Notes: generated by a model not told the origin, from the letters alone. Shown: positions 14,973 through 24,135, counted from the stretch's first letter. The stretch: 34,750 nucleotides of DNA from Deltaproteobacteria bacterium (GCA_020342025.1 CP070840.1:2859063-2893812), one strand, 5' to 3'. Translations and numbers: made by a program.

Positions 14973-16241
14973 ATGAGAGAAAAATCAGATTCAAAAGGAA
15001 AAGCAAGCCGCAGGAAAACACTAAAACTAACCTTAGCCATAGCCATTGTTTGTGTTTGTTTAGGCATGCCCGGTTTCCTTTTTGGGGAACCCGTCAAAGA
15101 GGTAAAGTTCGGAATCATCGAACCCATTTCTGGCCCTTTGGCCCCCTTAGGTTTGCAGGACAAAAACGGTTATACACTGGCCATTGAAAGGATTAATAAA
15201 GCGGGAGGAATCAAATCCCTCGGAGGCGCCAAGATTCAATTGGTCATAGGGGATAGCGAATCTAAACCGCAAGTGGGGATGGCCCAGGCCGAGCGGTTGA
15301 TCAGGGAAGGCGTTGTGGCCATGAGCGGTTGTTTTCAGAGTAGCGTCACCTTTGCCACGACCCAGGTCGCTGAAAAAAACAAGGTTCCTCATCTGGTCAA
15401 TGTGGGCGTGGCGGACGCCATAACAGGAAGGGGGTTCAAATATACCTTTAGGGTGGTAGAGAAAGCAAGTTGGAATGCTCGAGATAAATTTCAATATTTG
15501 GATTGGGTTGGGAAAAAAACAGGCCTGAAGGCCAAGACTGTCGGGATGCTTTATGAAGATACCCTGTTTGGTCAAAGCGTCAAGAAGGCTTGGATCCATT
15601 ATGCAAAGGAGCATGGATACGAGATTGTCGCTGATCTGTCCTATCCCCACAACACATCCGATTTAACAGGAACCATTTCAAAGCTTAAGGCAACAAAGCC
15701 GGATGTTATTGTGAGTGCAAATTATACCTCAGACGCCATATTGATCGTCAAGACCATGAAGGAGTTGAACGTCAACCCCATGGCCTTTATCGCCATTGGC
15801 GGTGGTATGCAAGATCCCGCTTTCATTTCTGCCCTGGGCAATGACGCCACTGATTTCAGCGTCATGAGCGCCTCGGGGGATGATGTCAACGTTCCAGGGG
15901 TAGCAGAAATTAATCAGGAATTTAAGAAACGGTTCGGTATTAGTATGGATCCCGTGGCTGCCTTGAGTTATACAACGGTCTACGTCTTAAAGGATGCCCT
16001 GGAGAGGGCAGGCTCCACAGACCGTGAGAAGGTACGCGAAGCCCTGACCCAGACCAATATCGGCATCGGGGAGAAGGGAATTATAACGCCAAGCCCCGTG
16101 GAATTCGGTCCAGATGGCCAGAATAAACACTCAAGATGCGTGGTCGTTCAGATTCGAGATGGGAAAAGGACGGCGGTTTACCCTCCGGATATCTCGCCAA
16201 GTGAACCCATCTGGCCCATGAGGCCATGGGGTAAGAAGTAA
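14973..16241 (+). CDS. Liv-type ABC transporter substrate-binding protein
   Basis: A 422-residue periplasmic binding protein of the branched-chain amino-acid/amide type (type I fold). The ATG at 14973 is chosen because GAGGAGG precedes it and it gives a signal peptide: basic SRRKTLK (12-18), hydrophobic LTLAIAIVCVCLGMPGFLF (19-37), with cleavage near 37-39. The mature part begins VKFGIIEPISGPLAPLG, typical of the LivJ family. The SRRKTLK pair is weakly Tat-like, but Sec export is more probable. The Liv family also imports aromatic and other carboxylic acids (family knowledge). Here, surrounded by acyl-CoA ligases, a carboxylate ligand is likely. It is first in the five-gene liv operon and is followed by a strong 10-bp hairpin. 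Confidence 0.92.
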   Translation: MREKSDSKGKASRRKTLKLTLAIAIVCVCLGMPGFLFGEPVKEVKFGIIEPISGPLAPLGLQDKNGYTLAIERINKAGGIKSLGGAKIQLVIGDSESKPQVGMAQAERLIREGVVAMSGCFQSSVTFATTQVAEKNKVPHLVNVGVADAITGRGFKYTFRVVEKASWNARDKFQYLDWVGKKTGLKAKTVGMLYEDTLFGQSVKKAWIHYAKEHGYEIVADLSYPHNTSDLTGTISKLKATKPDVIVSANYTSDAILIVKTMKELNVNPMAFIAIGGGMQDPAFISALGNDATDFSVMSASGDDVNVPGVAEINQEFKKRFGISMDPVAALSYTTVYVLKDALERAGSTDREKVREALTQTNIGIGEKGIITPSPVEFGPDGQNKHSRCVVVQIRDGKRTAVYPPDISPSEPIWPMRPWGKK

Positions 16242-16279
16242 ACAGATTTCCCACCATTGCTATGTCGGTGATTGACTAA

Positions 16280-16308
16280 GGGGGGTTAAGCCTTGATTTT
16301 AACCCCCC
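16280..16308 (+). terminator. Strong intercistronic hairpin downstream of the binding protein
   Basis: GGGGGGTTAA (16280-16289) pairs perfectly with TTAACCCCCC (16299-16308) around a 9-base loop. No U-run follows. Hairpins here often stabilise or partially terminate the binding-protein message so that it exceeds the permeases. It is followed by two more hairpins: GAGCCC/GGGCTC at 16320-16335, and AGAACC...GGGTTCT at 16340-16367. Confidence 0.55.
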
Positions 16309-16339
16309 GTTGAATAACTGAGCCCCAATGGGCTCAAGC

Positions 16340-16367
16340 AGAACCAGGTCCTCCAGGCCCGGGTTCT
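16340..16367 (+). repeat. Small hairpin repeat related to those at 5772 and 23960
   Basis: AGAACCAGGTCC pairs imperfectly with GGCCCGGGTTCT and is followed by TCACTCCTCATTGTCGT. The core AGGTCC...GGCC and the downstream pyrimidine-rich run are shared with the hairpin after 5772. Confidence 0.4.
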
Positions 16368-16415
16368 TCACTCCTCATTGTCGTTAAAATCAGGGCGAAA
16401 AAGGCAAACATTCCC

Positions 16416-17288
16416 ATGGAAATGACATTATTCTATCAGTCTATTGTGAGCGGGCTATTGGTCGGGGCCGTTTATGCCCTGGTGGCCGTGGGGCTAACCC
16501 TGGTTTTTGGGGTGTTGGGAATCATTAATTTTGCGCACGGCTCTTTCATGATGTTAGGGATGTATATTGCCTACTGGTCCCATGTGCTGTTTGCCATAAA
16601 TCCCTACATTTCCGTTTTATTTGTGGTACCCATTCTATTTGTTATGGGGTTCCTCATTCAGAGGTATCTCATCGATTTAATCATCGATACGGACCCGCAC
16701 AATGCCATCTTTTTAACGCTTGGGCTCTCCCTGTTTCTGGATAACATGGCCCTCTTTCTTTGGTCCCCAGATTTCCGGGCCGTTAAGCTAAAGGCCCTTA
16801 CCGGCTCCTTTTTCGTAAACGATGTCATGATCAGCCTACCCCGTTTGATCGCGTGTATTTTCGCTATTCTCATGACACTCCTCTTATATCTCCTCCTGAA
16901 GAAGACTAACATGGGAAAGGCCATTCGGGCCGCATCTCAAAACCAGGAAGGAGCCAAAGCCGTGGGCATCAATATCAAGCTCGTGTATTGTATCGCTTTT
17001 GGAATCGGGCTGGCCTGCGTCGGAGCGGCTGGGGCCTTTGTGACGCCGTTTTTTTATGTCTCACCCGGCGTGGGAATGACATTTGTTGTCATTGCTTTCA
17101 TCGTTGTGGTTTTGGGTGGATTGGGGAGTTTTCCCGGTGCCTTATTGGGAGGACTTATTGTTGGGCTCACCGAATCCTTGAGCGAGAATTTCTTGGGCGG
17201 CACCATGAAACAATTTGTTGTGTGCGGTCTGTTCATTCTGGTCCTGCTCTTCAAGCCCTCGGGATTGCTAGGAGAAAAAATTGAGTAA
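16416..17288 (+). CDS. Liv-type ABC transporter permease (LivH-like)
   Basis: A 290-residue integral membrane permease with about eight hydrophobic segments. The N-terminus reads LVGAVYALVAVGLTLVFGVLG followed by INFAHGSFMMLG, the LivH signature. The cytoplasmic coupling segment is AIRAASQNQEGAKAVGIN near residues 171-188. It forms the membrane channel with the LivM-like protein encoded next. The start is ATG at 16416 or the second ATG two codons later; the ribosome-binding site is weak (AAGG), in line with lower expression than the binding protein. The stop overlaps the next gene by 8 bases. Confidence 0.92.
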   Translation: MEMTLFYQSIVSGLLVGAVYALVAVGLTLVFGVLGIINFAHGSFMMLGMYIAYWSHVLFAINPYISVLFVVPILFVMGFLIQRYLIDLIIDTDPHNAIFLTLGLSLFLDNMALFLWSPDFRAVKLKALTGSFFVNDVMISLPRLIACIFAILMTLLLYLLLKKTNMGKAIRAASQNQEGAKAVGINIKLVYCIAFGIGLACVGAAGAFVTPFFYVSPGVGMTFVVIAFIVVVLGGLGSFPGALLGGLIVGLTESLSENFLGGTMKQFVVCGLFILVLLFKPSGLLGEKIE

Positions 17289-18228
17289 TAGATGGGTCAT
17301 TGCTGGCATTCTATTCATTCTTGCCGTCATTGCGCCTTTTTTAGATGACTACTTCCTGCACATCCTCATTATGATGTTCCTGTATGCCTATTTGGGGACA
17401 AGTTGGAATATTTTGGGAGGATATACAGGACAGTTTTCCTTCGGGCACACGGCTTACTTTGGGATTGGGGCCTACGTTTCCACCATTCTTTTGTTCCAAT
17501 GGGAGATTTCCCCCTGGATTGGCATGATTTGTGGTGCCTTCTTAGGCTTGATGTTCGGACTTTTTACAGGATTTCTCTGTTTTAGATATGGGCTGAAAGG
17601 CCCATATTTTGCCTTGGCGACTTTGGCCTTTGCAGAGATGTTGAGGATTGGGGCCCTCAATTTGGACATCACAGGAAAAGCAATGGGGCTCCTTATCCCA
17701 TTGAAAGGAGACTCCGTCTGGTTATTTCAATTTACCAGCAAACTGCCCTACTACTACATTATCCTTTTCATGACCACGGGAATCGTGGTCATAAACTATA
17801 TCATCAGCAGAGCAAAACTGGGTGAGTGTTTTGAAGCCATTCGTGAGGACCCTGACTCTGCCATGGCTCTGGGAATTGATCCCTTTAAATTTAAAATGAT
17901 CGCCATGGGATTCAGTTCGTTTTTTACCACCATGGGGGGCACGTTCTACGCCCAGTATATGTTCTACTTAGACCCCGATATCTGTTTTGGGATTCATAAT
18001 TCCGTCGAGATCTTTCTCAGACCCATCTTGGGGGGACTGGGGACTGTCCTGGGACCGACCCTCGGTGCATTTTTGTTAGCACCCATTTCTGAGATCACCA
18101 GGAACTTGTTAGGCGGATACAGCGGGCTTTATCTCATGATATATGGCATTTTGTTCATCGTGGTCATTATATTTTTCCCGCAAGGAATCGTTGGACTGTT
18201 AAGGTCGATCAAAAAGAGAAAAGATTGA
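17281..18228 (+). CDS. Liv-type ABC transporter permease (LivM-like)
   Basis: A 315-residue permease with multiple membrane segments and the LivM signature (TSWNILGGYTGQFSFGHTAYFGIGAY near residues 40-65). The coupling segment is FEAIREDPDSAMALGIDPFKFK. The TTG start overlaps the end of the LivH-like gene by 8 bases, with AGGAG upstream inside that gene, indicating translational coupling. It pairs with the LivH-like protein and the two ATPases that follow. Confidence 0.92.
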   Translation: MSNRWVIAGILFILAVIAPFLDDYFLHILIMMFLYAYLGTSWNILGGYTGQFSFGHTAYFGIGAYVSTILLFQWEISPWIGMICGAFLGLMFGLFTGFLCFRYGLKGPYFALATLAFAEMLRIGALNLDITGKAMGLLIPLKGDSVWLFQFTSKLPYYYIILFMTTGIVVINYIISRAKLGECFEAIREDPDSAMALGIDPFKFKMIAMGFSSFFTTMGGTFYAQYMFYLDPDICFGIHNSVEIFLRPILGGLGTVLGPTLGAFLLAPISEITRNLLGGYSGLYLMIYGILFIVVIIFFPQGIVGLLRSIKKRKD

Positions 18229-18264
18229 ACGCCTATTCACTGAGTTCTCATTGGGAAGAATGAA

Positions 18265-18987
18265 ATGAGCGTACTCCGTTTAGAGAATGTGACAAAGTCT
18301 TTTGGTGGGTTGATGGCCGTATCCGGGCTGGATTTTGCCGTTTCCAAGGGCGAGATCGTCGGTTTAATTGGACCCAATGGTGCTGGAAAGACCACGGTCT
18401 TTAATTTGATATCTGCCTTTCTTAAGCCTGATTCAGGAGCGATCTTCTTTGGAGACCATGACATAACGCATCTTAAACCTCATCAAATCTGTAAAAAGGG
18501 CCTATGTAGAACTTTTCAAATTGTCAAGCCGTTCCTAACCTTTTCAGTAAAGAAAAACGTGCGCATCGGTTCCTATAATAGGCTCACCGAGAAACAGGAA
18601 ATAGAAGCGCAGACAATGGAAATCCTAGATCTTATCGGGTTGGCTGATCAAAAGGATGTAACCGCAAAAAACCTGAGCATTGGAGACAGGAAAAAGCTGG
18701 AATTGGCAAAGGCGTTAGCCACAAAACCAAGCTTATTGCTCCTTGATGAGGTTATGGCAGGGTTAAACCCGAAAGAACAGAATGATATGATTCATATTAT
18801 TCTTGAGTTAAAAAACAGGGGTACAACCATATTGCTTATTGAACATACAATGAAAGTCATCATGAGTCTTTCTGAAAGGATCATCGTCTTGAACTATGGA
18901 AAAAAAATAGCAGAGGGACCTCCTTCTGATATTGGATCAAATGAAGAAGTGATCGAAGCCTATCTAGGAGAGCGATATTTTGTTTAG
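18265..18987 (+). CDS. Liv-type ABC transporter ATPase (LivG-like)
   Basis: A 240-residue ABC ATPase. Walker A is GPNGAGKTT near residue 36, the signature LSIGDRKKLELAKAL near 137, Walker B LLLLDEVMAGLNP near 158, and the H-loop LIEHTMKV near 192. The signature has IGD in place of the usual GGQ, a common LivG variation. It powers uptake together with the LivF-like ATPase. The ATG at 18265 lies 36 bp after the LivM-like gene with only a modest GGGAAG site. It overlaps the next gene by 8 bases. Confidence 0.93.
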   Translation: MSVLRLENVTKSFGGLMAVSGLDFAVSKGEIVGLIGPNGAGKTTVFNLISAFLKPDSGAIFFGDHDITHLKPHQICKKGLCRTFQIVKPFLTFSVKKNVRIGSYNRLTEKQEIEAQTMEILDLIGLADQKDVTAKNLSIGDRKKLELAKALATKPSLLLLDEVMAGLNPKEQNDMIHIILELKNRGTTILLIEHTMKVIMSLSERIIVLNYGKKIAEGPPSDIGSNEEVIEAYLGERYFV

Positions 18988-19684
18988 AATTACAGATATG
19001 GATGTCTTCTATGGAGACATGAGAGTTCTCCTGGATATTTCCCTTGGTATTGAGGCTGAACAGATCGTATCTGTTGTGGGGTCAAATGGCGCCGGCAAAT
19101 CCACCCTACTCAAAGCCGTATCAGGATTAGTCAGACCCAAATCCGGTGCCATAGCTTTTCTTGATGAAAGGATCGATCACCTCCCCTATTATCAGATTGT
19201 CCGAATGGGAATTGTTCGCGTTCCCGAGGGCAGAGACGTATTCCCCCAAATGACGACTCTCGAAAATCTGGAATTGGGCGCATTTATAGATCGGGCCAAG
19301 AAGCAGCGCAAAGATAACCTGGAAATGGTCTTTGATCTCTTCCCCACGCTTCGTGCGAGGAAAGGGCAAAAAGCTGGCACTTTAAGTGGTGGAGAGCAGC
19401 AGATGCTTGCCGTGGCGAGGGGTCTTATGTCTATGCCAAGGCTCTTAATGGTGGATGAACTCTCGTTAGGATTGGCTCCAATGATTGTTTCGGTTTTGTT
19501 TGAGGCGATTCAAAACATCAATTCTGAGGGCATAACCATCCTGCTGGTGGAACAGAATATCCGACATTCCCTTTCCATTTCTGATTGGGGCTATGTCTTG
19601 GAGAATGGCAAGATAGGCATGGAGGGCAAGGGAGAGGAGTTATTGACCAACAGCCACATCAAGAAAGCCTACCTGGGCGTGTAG
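18980..19684 (+). CDS. Liv-type ABC transporter ATPase (LivF-like)
   Basis: A 234-residue ABC ATPase. Walker A is GSNGAGKST near residue 34, the signature LSGGEQQMLAVARGL near 136, Walker B LLMVDELSLGLAP near 155, and the H-loop VEQNIRHSL. It is LivF-like in length and in its PEGRDVFPQMTTLENL segment. The TTG start at 18980 overlaps the LivG-like stop by 8 bases, with AGGAGA upstream; an ATG at 18998 is possible. It is the last gene of the transporter operon. Confidence 0.92.
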   Translation: MFRITDMDVFYGDMRVLLDISLGIEAEQIVSVVGSNGAGKSTLLKAVSGLVRPKSGAIAFLDERIDHLPYYQIVRMGIVRVPEGRDVFPQMTTLENLELGAFIDRAKKQRKDNLEMVFDLFPTLRARKGQKAGTLSGGEQQMLAVARGLMSMPRLLMVDELSLGLAPMIVSVLFEAIQNINSEGITILLVEQNIRHSLSISDWGYVLENGKIGMEGKGEELLTNSHIKKAYLGV

Positions 19685-19999
19685 ATTTTTCAATTATCTC
19701 ACTCCCACCCTGCCCTCCCCTTGAGAGGCTGTGTCATAATCCGGCTCCGTCATTGCGAGCGACCGAAGGGAGCGTGGCAATCTGTTTGATTCCAGTCCCT
19801 TATCAGATTGCTTCAGTCCTCCCGCCTCCGCGGGAGTCCCTCGCAATGACATTACGACACAGCCCTTGAAGAAGGAGGATTAGGGTGGAGGTGGTCTTCA
19901 ATTACTCAAAATATTTTGCTGCGACAGTACACTAGGAAAAAAACAAATAAGCGCAGAAGGTTTCAAAAGAATGTAGACAGATAAAGGAGGTAACGGGAT
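19685..19999. other. Intergenic region with palindromic repeat
   Basis: 315 bp between the liv operon and the thiolase. It is dominated by the inverted repeat at 19727-19864. The remaining AT-rich 135 bp lead into the strong AAAGGAGGT site of the thiolase. No clear promoter or gene is seen. Confidence 0.65.
19727..19864. repeat. Inverted-repeat element (GTCATTGCGAG...CTCGCAATGAC type)
   Basis: Outer arms GGCTGTGTCATAAT and ATTACGACACAGCC pair with one mismatch. Inside, GTCATTGCGAG pairs with CTCGCAATGAC, and GCAATCTG with CAGATTGC. The GTCATTGCGAG/CTCGCAATGAC unit is a dispersed repeat known from many bacterial genomes (general knowledge), likely a MITE- or REP-like element. No coding capacity. 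Confidence 0.75.
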
Positions 20000-21175
20000 A
20001 TGAAAGAGATCGTGATCGCTGGTGCAGTAAGAACAGCTATTGCAGACTTTGGTGGCGCCTTACGGGCGCTCCCCCCCTTGGATTTGGCCCAGCATGTTAT
20101 GGGAGAAGTCATAACCCGTTCTCATGTTCAGCTGGAGTGGATCGACAAGGTTATATTCGGCTGCTGCTTTGGACCCGTGGAGCAGAATATTGCCCGCAAC
20201 GCAGCATATAACGCGGGCATCCCAAAGGAAGCCCCCGGCTTTACCATCAACAGTACCTGCGGGTCTTCCATGCAGGCCATCATTTCTGCGATCCAGTCCA
20301 TTCAATGTGGCGAGTCCCATCTCGTTTTGGCAGGTGGTGTGGAAAGCATGAGCAATGCCCCCTATGTCATGGAATCGGCCCGCTGGGGGCAAAGATTGAG
20401 GCATGCAGAAGTATGCGACCTTGTCTGGAAAGGGATGCAAGAGCCCATTATTGGTGTGGGCATGGGCCTGACGGCTGAAAACCTGGCAGAAAAGTATCAG
20501 ATATCAAGGCAGGAGCAGGATGCCTTCGCCCTTTTGAGCCACCAGCGTGCAGCCAAGGCCATTGCAGAGGGCAATTTCGTCAAAGAGATAGCGCCTGTTA
20601 CTATTCCCGGGCGAAAAGGGGCGCCCATCGTTTTCGATACGGATGAACACCCAAGACCCGATACAAGCCTGGAAGGCCTGGCCAAGCTTCCTCCCATCTT
20701 CAAGAAAGATGGCACCGTCACTGCTGGAAATGCGTGCGGAATGAATGATGCGGCCTCAGCAGTCGTCGTCGTTGAACGGGAGAAGGCCAAAGAACTGGGG
20801 TTAAAACCCCTTGCACACATCAAAGAATACCACGTGGCCGGGGTTGATCCGGATATTATGGGTATTGGCCCGGTCCCGGCCATCCAGGGCGCTTTAAAAA
20901 AGGCGAAACTTAAACTGGGTGACGTGGATCGATTCGAAATCAACGAGGCCTTTGCCGCCCAATATCTGGCCTGTGAAAAGGAACTGGGCCTGGATCGCGA
21001 TAAAGTGAATATCTATGGAAACGGTATTGCCCTCGGACACCCCGTTGGGGCGACGGGCTGTCGACTGGTTGTCACACTCCTTCATGGGTTGCTGGCCGAC
21101 CAACTCAACCTGGGCATCGCCTCCCTCTGTGCTGGAGGGGGAATGGGATTTGCCCTCGTATTAGAGCGTCTATAA
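20000..21175 (+). CDS. Thiolase (acetyl-CoA acyltransferase family)
   Basis: A 391-residue classical thiolase. The catalytic cysteine is C87 in TINSTCGSSMQ, His347 lies in GHPVGATGCR, and the second cysteine C377 is in SLCAGGGMG; NEAFAA is also present. It cleaves 3-oxoacyl-CoA. AAAGGAGGT precedes the ATG. It is the first gene of a thiolase / acyl-CoA dehydrogenase / ligase unit with short spacings (15 and 59 bp). It resembles the thiolase at 1442-2614 throughout and is probably a paralogue. Confidence 0.94.
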   Translation: MKEIVIAGAVRTAIADFGGALRALPPLDLAQHVMGEVITRSHVQLEWIDKVIFGCCFGPVEQNIARNAAYNAGIPKEAPGFTINSTCGSSMQAIISAIQSIQCGESHLVLAGGVESMSNAPYVMESARWGQRLRHAEVCDLVWKGMQEPIIGVGMGLTAENLAEKYQISRQEQDAFALLSHQRAAKAIAEGNFVKEIAPVTIPGRKGAPIVFDTDEHPRPDTSLEGLAKLPPIFKKDGTVTAGNACGMNDAASAVVVVEREKAKELGLKPLAHIKEYHVAGVDPDIMGIGPVPAIQGALKKAKLKLGDVDRFEINEAFAAQYLACEKELGLDRDKVNIYGNGIALGHPVGATGCRLVVTLLHGLLADQLNLGIASLCAGGGMGFALVLERL

Positions 21176-21190
21176 AAGGGGAGGTTTTTT

Positions 21191-22339
21191 TTGAATTTCC
21201 AACTGACAAAAGAGCAAAGGGATATAAGGCAGGCAGCCCGGGAGTTTGCAGAAGGGGAAATCAGAGAGATCGCTCGCGAGTATGATCAAAGGGAAGAATT
21301 TCCCGTGGATCTGTGGAAAAAGGCGTGCGATCTGGGTTTTGTGGGCGTTTACATAGACGAAGCATACGATGGGCCCGGCCTAGGGTTTTTTGAAGCCTCT
21401 CTCATCATGGAGGAATTCTGGCGGGTGGACCCCGGATGCGGGTGCGTGCTGCTGACTGCCTTTGGGACCGAGATGATCCAGAACTTTGGGACAGAGCAGC
21501 AGAAAAAGAGATATATCCCCCCTATTCCAAGAGGGGACGCCATTATGGGGTCAGCTGTTACGGAGCCCGATGCGGGCAGTGATATCTTCGGCATTGCCAC
21601 TGCTGCGGTAAAGGATGGGGATGACTATGTGATTAACGGGACCAAGATGTTTATTACCAATGGAAGCATCGCTGATTATTTGGCCGTCTATTGTCTGACA
21701 AACCCCGGGGCAAAGTCCAGATATGACCGGTATTCCATTTTCATTGTGGAAAGGGATCGCCCCGGTTTTCAGGCAAACAAGCTGAAAGGAAAGCTGGGCA
21801 TCAGGGCTTCAGATACTGCGGAAATAGTCCTCAATGATGTGAGAGTCCCCAAGGAAAATCTCCTTGGAGGAAAAGAAGGGCAGGGTTTTCCTCAGATCAT
21901 GGACCTCTTCAATATCAACCGGGTACTGGCGGCAGCCCAGGGCGTGGGTGTGGCCCAGGGTGCCCTTGATCAGGCTATTGCCCATGTGAAAAAGAGAAAG
22001 GCCTTTGGCCAACCCGTGGGTAAGTTTCAGGCCATTCAGTTCAAGCTGGCGGAAATGGCCACCATGATTGAGTCGGCCCGCCTTCTCACATACCAGGCCG
22101 CCTGGCTTATCGACAACGGACAAAAGGACCCCACATTGATTGCCATGGCAAAGTGGTTGGCGGGTGAGACCGGGGTGAAAGTGACGGATGATGCCCTCCA
22201 GATGCACGGAGGCTACGGCTATATCAACGAGTATGATATCGAGCGCTTTTACCGGGATGCCAAGATCGTTGAGATCTATGAGGCGACAAAGGAGATGGAG
22301 AAAATCACCATAGCACGCCAACTGCTCGGGAAATTTTAG
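21191..22339 (+). CDS. Acyl-CoA dehydrogenase
   Basis: A 382-residue FAD-dependent acyl-CoA dehydrogenase that introduces the alpha,beta double bond and passes electrons to electron-transferring flavoprotein, whose genes are not in the window. Motifs: AVTEPDAGSDIFG near 120-132 (FAD/substrate), GTKMFITNG, KKRKAFGQPVGKFQAIQFKLA, and the C-terminal DALQMHGGYGYINEYDIERFYRDAKI. The catalytic base is probably Glu364 in EIYEATKEM, where most relatives have EIYEGTSEI. The start is a TTG at 21191 with GGGGAGG upstream. It lies 15 bp after the thiolase. Confidence 0.94.
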   Translation: MNFQLTKEQRDIRQAAREFAEGEIREIAREYDQREEFPVDLWKKACDLGFVGVYIDEAYDGPGLGFFEASLIMEEFWRVDPGCGCVLLTAFGTEMIQNFGTEQQKKRYIPPIPRGDAIMGSAVTEPDAGSDIFGIATAAVKDGDDYVINGTKMFITNGSIADYLAVYCLTNPGAKSRYDRYSIFIVERDRPGFQANKLKGKLGIRASDTAEIVLNDVRVPKENLLGGKEGQGFPQIMDLFNINRVLAAAQGVGVAQGALDQAIAHVKKRKAFGQPVGKFQAIQFKLAEMATMIESARLLTYQAAWLIDNGQKDPTLIAMAKWLAGETGVKVTDDALQMHGGYGYINEYDIERFYRDAKIVEIYEATKEMEKITIARQLLGKF

Positions 22340-22398
22340 GCGGTGAAAAATGGGCATGAGGAAATGGGAAACAACTGTTTTTGAATAAGGGAGGAGCT

Positions 22399-23943
22399 AT
22401 GAGAGGAATCAATCTGGCGTCTTATCTTGAAAACAGTGTGGTTGCGCATCCTGATAAGGTGGCCTTAATCTTTGAGGACAGGAAATGGACCTTCACAGAG
22501 ATTAATGAAAAGGCCAGTGCCATAGCCAACGGTCTGATGGATATGGGTATAGAAAAAGGGGACAGGGTCAGCTTCTTTCTGCCCAATGTCCCCGAGTTCT
22601 TCTTCTGGTACTTCGGGGTCCTCAAGACGGGGGCTGTTGTCAACCCGTTAAATGTGATGCTAAAGGAAAAGGAAATCCAGTACGTTATAGACGACTGTAC
22701 GCCCAAGGTTTTAGTGGCCACAAAGGAGGTGGGTGCAGATCCGCTAAAGGTCTTCCGAAAAAAGAAGAGCAGCATTCAACATATGATCATCATCGGCGAC
22801 GACAAGGAAAAGGGCACCATTCATTTCGAGCAATGGCTGACAAAGTACCCTACCCGCTTTGATTCCGTACTTGTGGAGAAGGACGACGTTGCCGCCATTC
22901 TATACACTTCAGGAACAACTGGTCAGCCCAAGGGGGTTATGCTGACCCATAATAACCTGTGGACCAATGCGAGGCATTGTGCGGACTTTGCCGGGACGAC
23001 TTACAAAGATATAGGGGTCTGCGCACTGCCCCTGTTCCACTCCTATGCACTTACCCATGTGCTGGGGGAGCTGTGGATGGAGGGTGGTACGCTCGTCTGG
23101 TTGAAGCGTTTCGATGCAAAAGGGTGTCTGGAAGCGATGGCCAAATACAAAGCGACCGGTTTCTATGGGGTGGGCACCATGTACTATGCCCTCTTAAACG
23201 AACCGTCCGTTGACGAGTATGCAAAGCAGATCAACTTACGGTACTCTATTACCGGAGCAGCGGTAACCCCTGAACCCATATTGAAGGCCTGGAATGAGAA
23301 ATTCACCGCCCTGACCGACGGCTACGGCATCACGGAGGGTGCGCCCGTGGTGATATCAAACCCTATCGCTGGAAAAGGGCTTCAGAAGGTCAACTCGGCG
23401 GGTTTCCCCATCGTCCCGGAGATCGAGGTGGCGGTCTTCGATGAGAACGACAGGCCCGTAAAGCAGGGGGAAATTGGTGAATTGGTTATGAGGGGCCCCA
23501 ATGTGATGAAGGGCTATTGGAACAAACCAGAAGCCACAGCCGAAGCGCTCAAGAATGGATGGCTCCATACCGGAGATATGGTCTACGTTGACGAGGACGG
23601 CTATTTCTATGTGAAGGACCGGAAAAAGGACATGATCGTTACGGGCGGGTTTAACATCTACCCCAAGGAAGTTGAGGACCTTCTCTACACCCACCCAGCC
23701 GTGGCCGAGGCCCAGGTCATAGGCGTGCCTGATCTGGTAAAAGGAGAATTGGCCGTGGCCTGCATTGCGCTGAAATCCGGCCACACCGTCACCGAGCAGG
23801 AAATCATCGGCTTCTGCAGGGAAAACATGGCCAATTACAAGGCCCCTCGACACGTGCGCTTCTTCGAGGAACTTCCCAAAACAGTGACGGGAAAGTTTCA
23901 GAAGGTCTCTTTGCGCGCTATGCTCAAGGACGAATTCGTCTGA
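22399..23943 (+). CDS. AMP-forming acyl-CoA ligase
   Basis: A 514-residue ANL-family ligase. YTSGTTGQPKGVMLTH is near residues 168-184, GYGITEGAPV near 309, GWLHTGDMVYVDEDGYFYVKDRKKD near 390-415, GGFNIYPKEVED, and the catalytic-lysine region PKTVTGKFQKV near 494. An upstream TTG at 22381 is in frame, but the ATG at 22399 has GGGAGGAG immediately upstream. It follows the acyl-CoA dehydrogenase by 59 bp and ends the plus-strand block. A hairpin with a T-run follows its stop. Confidence 0.93.
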   Translation: MRGINLASYLENSVVAHPDKVALIFEDRKWTFTEINEKASAIANGLMDMGIEKGDRVSFFLPNVPEFFFWYFGVLKTGAVVNPLNVMLKEKEIQYVIDDCTPKVLVATKEVGADPLKVFRKKKSSIQHMIIIGDDKEKGTIHFEQWLTKYPTRFDSVLVEKDDVAAILYTSGTTGQPKGVMLTHNNLWTNARHCADFAGTTYKDIGVCALPLFHSYALTHVLGELWMEGGTLVWLKRFDAKGCLEAMAKYKATGFYGVGTMYYALLNEPSVDEYAKQINLRYSITGAAVTPEPILKAWNEKFTALTDGYGITEGAPVVISNPIAGKGLQKVNSAGFPIVPEIEVAVFDENDRPVKQGEIGELVMRGPNVMKGYWNKPEATAEALKNGWLHTGDMVYVDEDGYFYVKDRKKDMIVTGGFNIYPKEVEDLLYTHPAVAEAQVIGVPDLVKGELAVACIALKSGHTVTEQEIIGFCRENMANYKAPRHVRFFEELPKTVTGKFQKVSLRAMLKDEFV

Positions 23944-23959
23944 TCATTTGAATTCAAGA

Positions 23960-23991
23960 ACTTGGTCCTCTGGCCCAAGTCAGAATTTTTT
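23960..23991 (+). terminator. Rho-independent terminator of the plus-strand block
   Basis: ACTTGGTCC pairs with GGCCCAAGT (one internal mismatch, 3-base loop), followed by CAGAATTTTTT. It lies 17 bases after the ligase stop, at the convergence point with the minus-strand operon. Confidence 0.65.
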
Positions 23992-24022
23992 GCCTTTGCC
24001 GGTAAAGATAGTGAGCTGTTTT

Positions 24023-24106
24023 GGAGTACTGGAGTATTGGCGTGTTGGAAAAAGCCTAAACCGGAATTTCAACTTAAATGAGTCCTTATCATTACTCCAT
24101 CACTCC
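24023..24106. repeat. Imperfect inverted repeat at the convergent junction
   Basis: GGAGTACTGGAGTATTG (24023-24039) pairs with CATTACTCCATCACTCC (24090-24106), 14 of 17 matching. The arms are built of GGAGTNNTGGAGTA units. It sits between the convergent operons and is non-coding. Confidence 0.5.
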
Positions 24107-24135
24107 AGGAGGCTTTCGAATGAAGGAAGAACCCC

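Noticed and set aside
14690..15163. 157-residue minus-strand frame across the liv leader and start of the binding-protein gene
   Set aside because: Overlaps the signal-peptide coding region of a well-supported gene and has no recognisable domain; the leader hairpins explain the sequence structure better.
19585..19869. Plus-strand frame overlapping the end of the LivF-like gene and the palindromic repeat
   Set aside because: Translation of a dispersed repeat in one frame; no start signal, and it overlaps a real gene.
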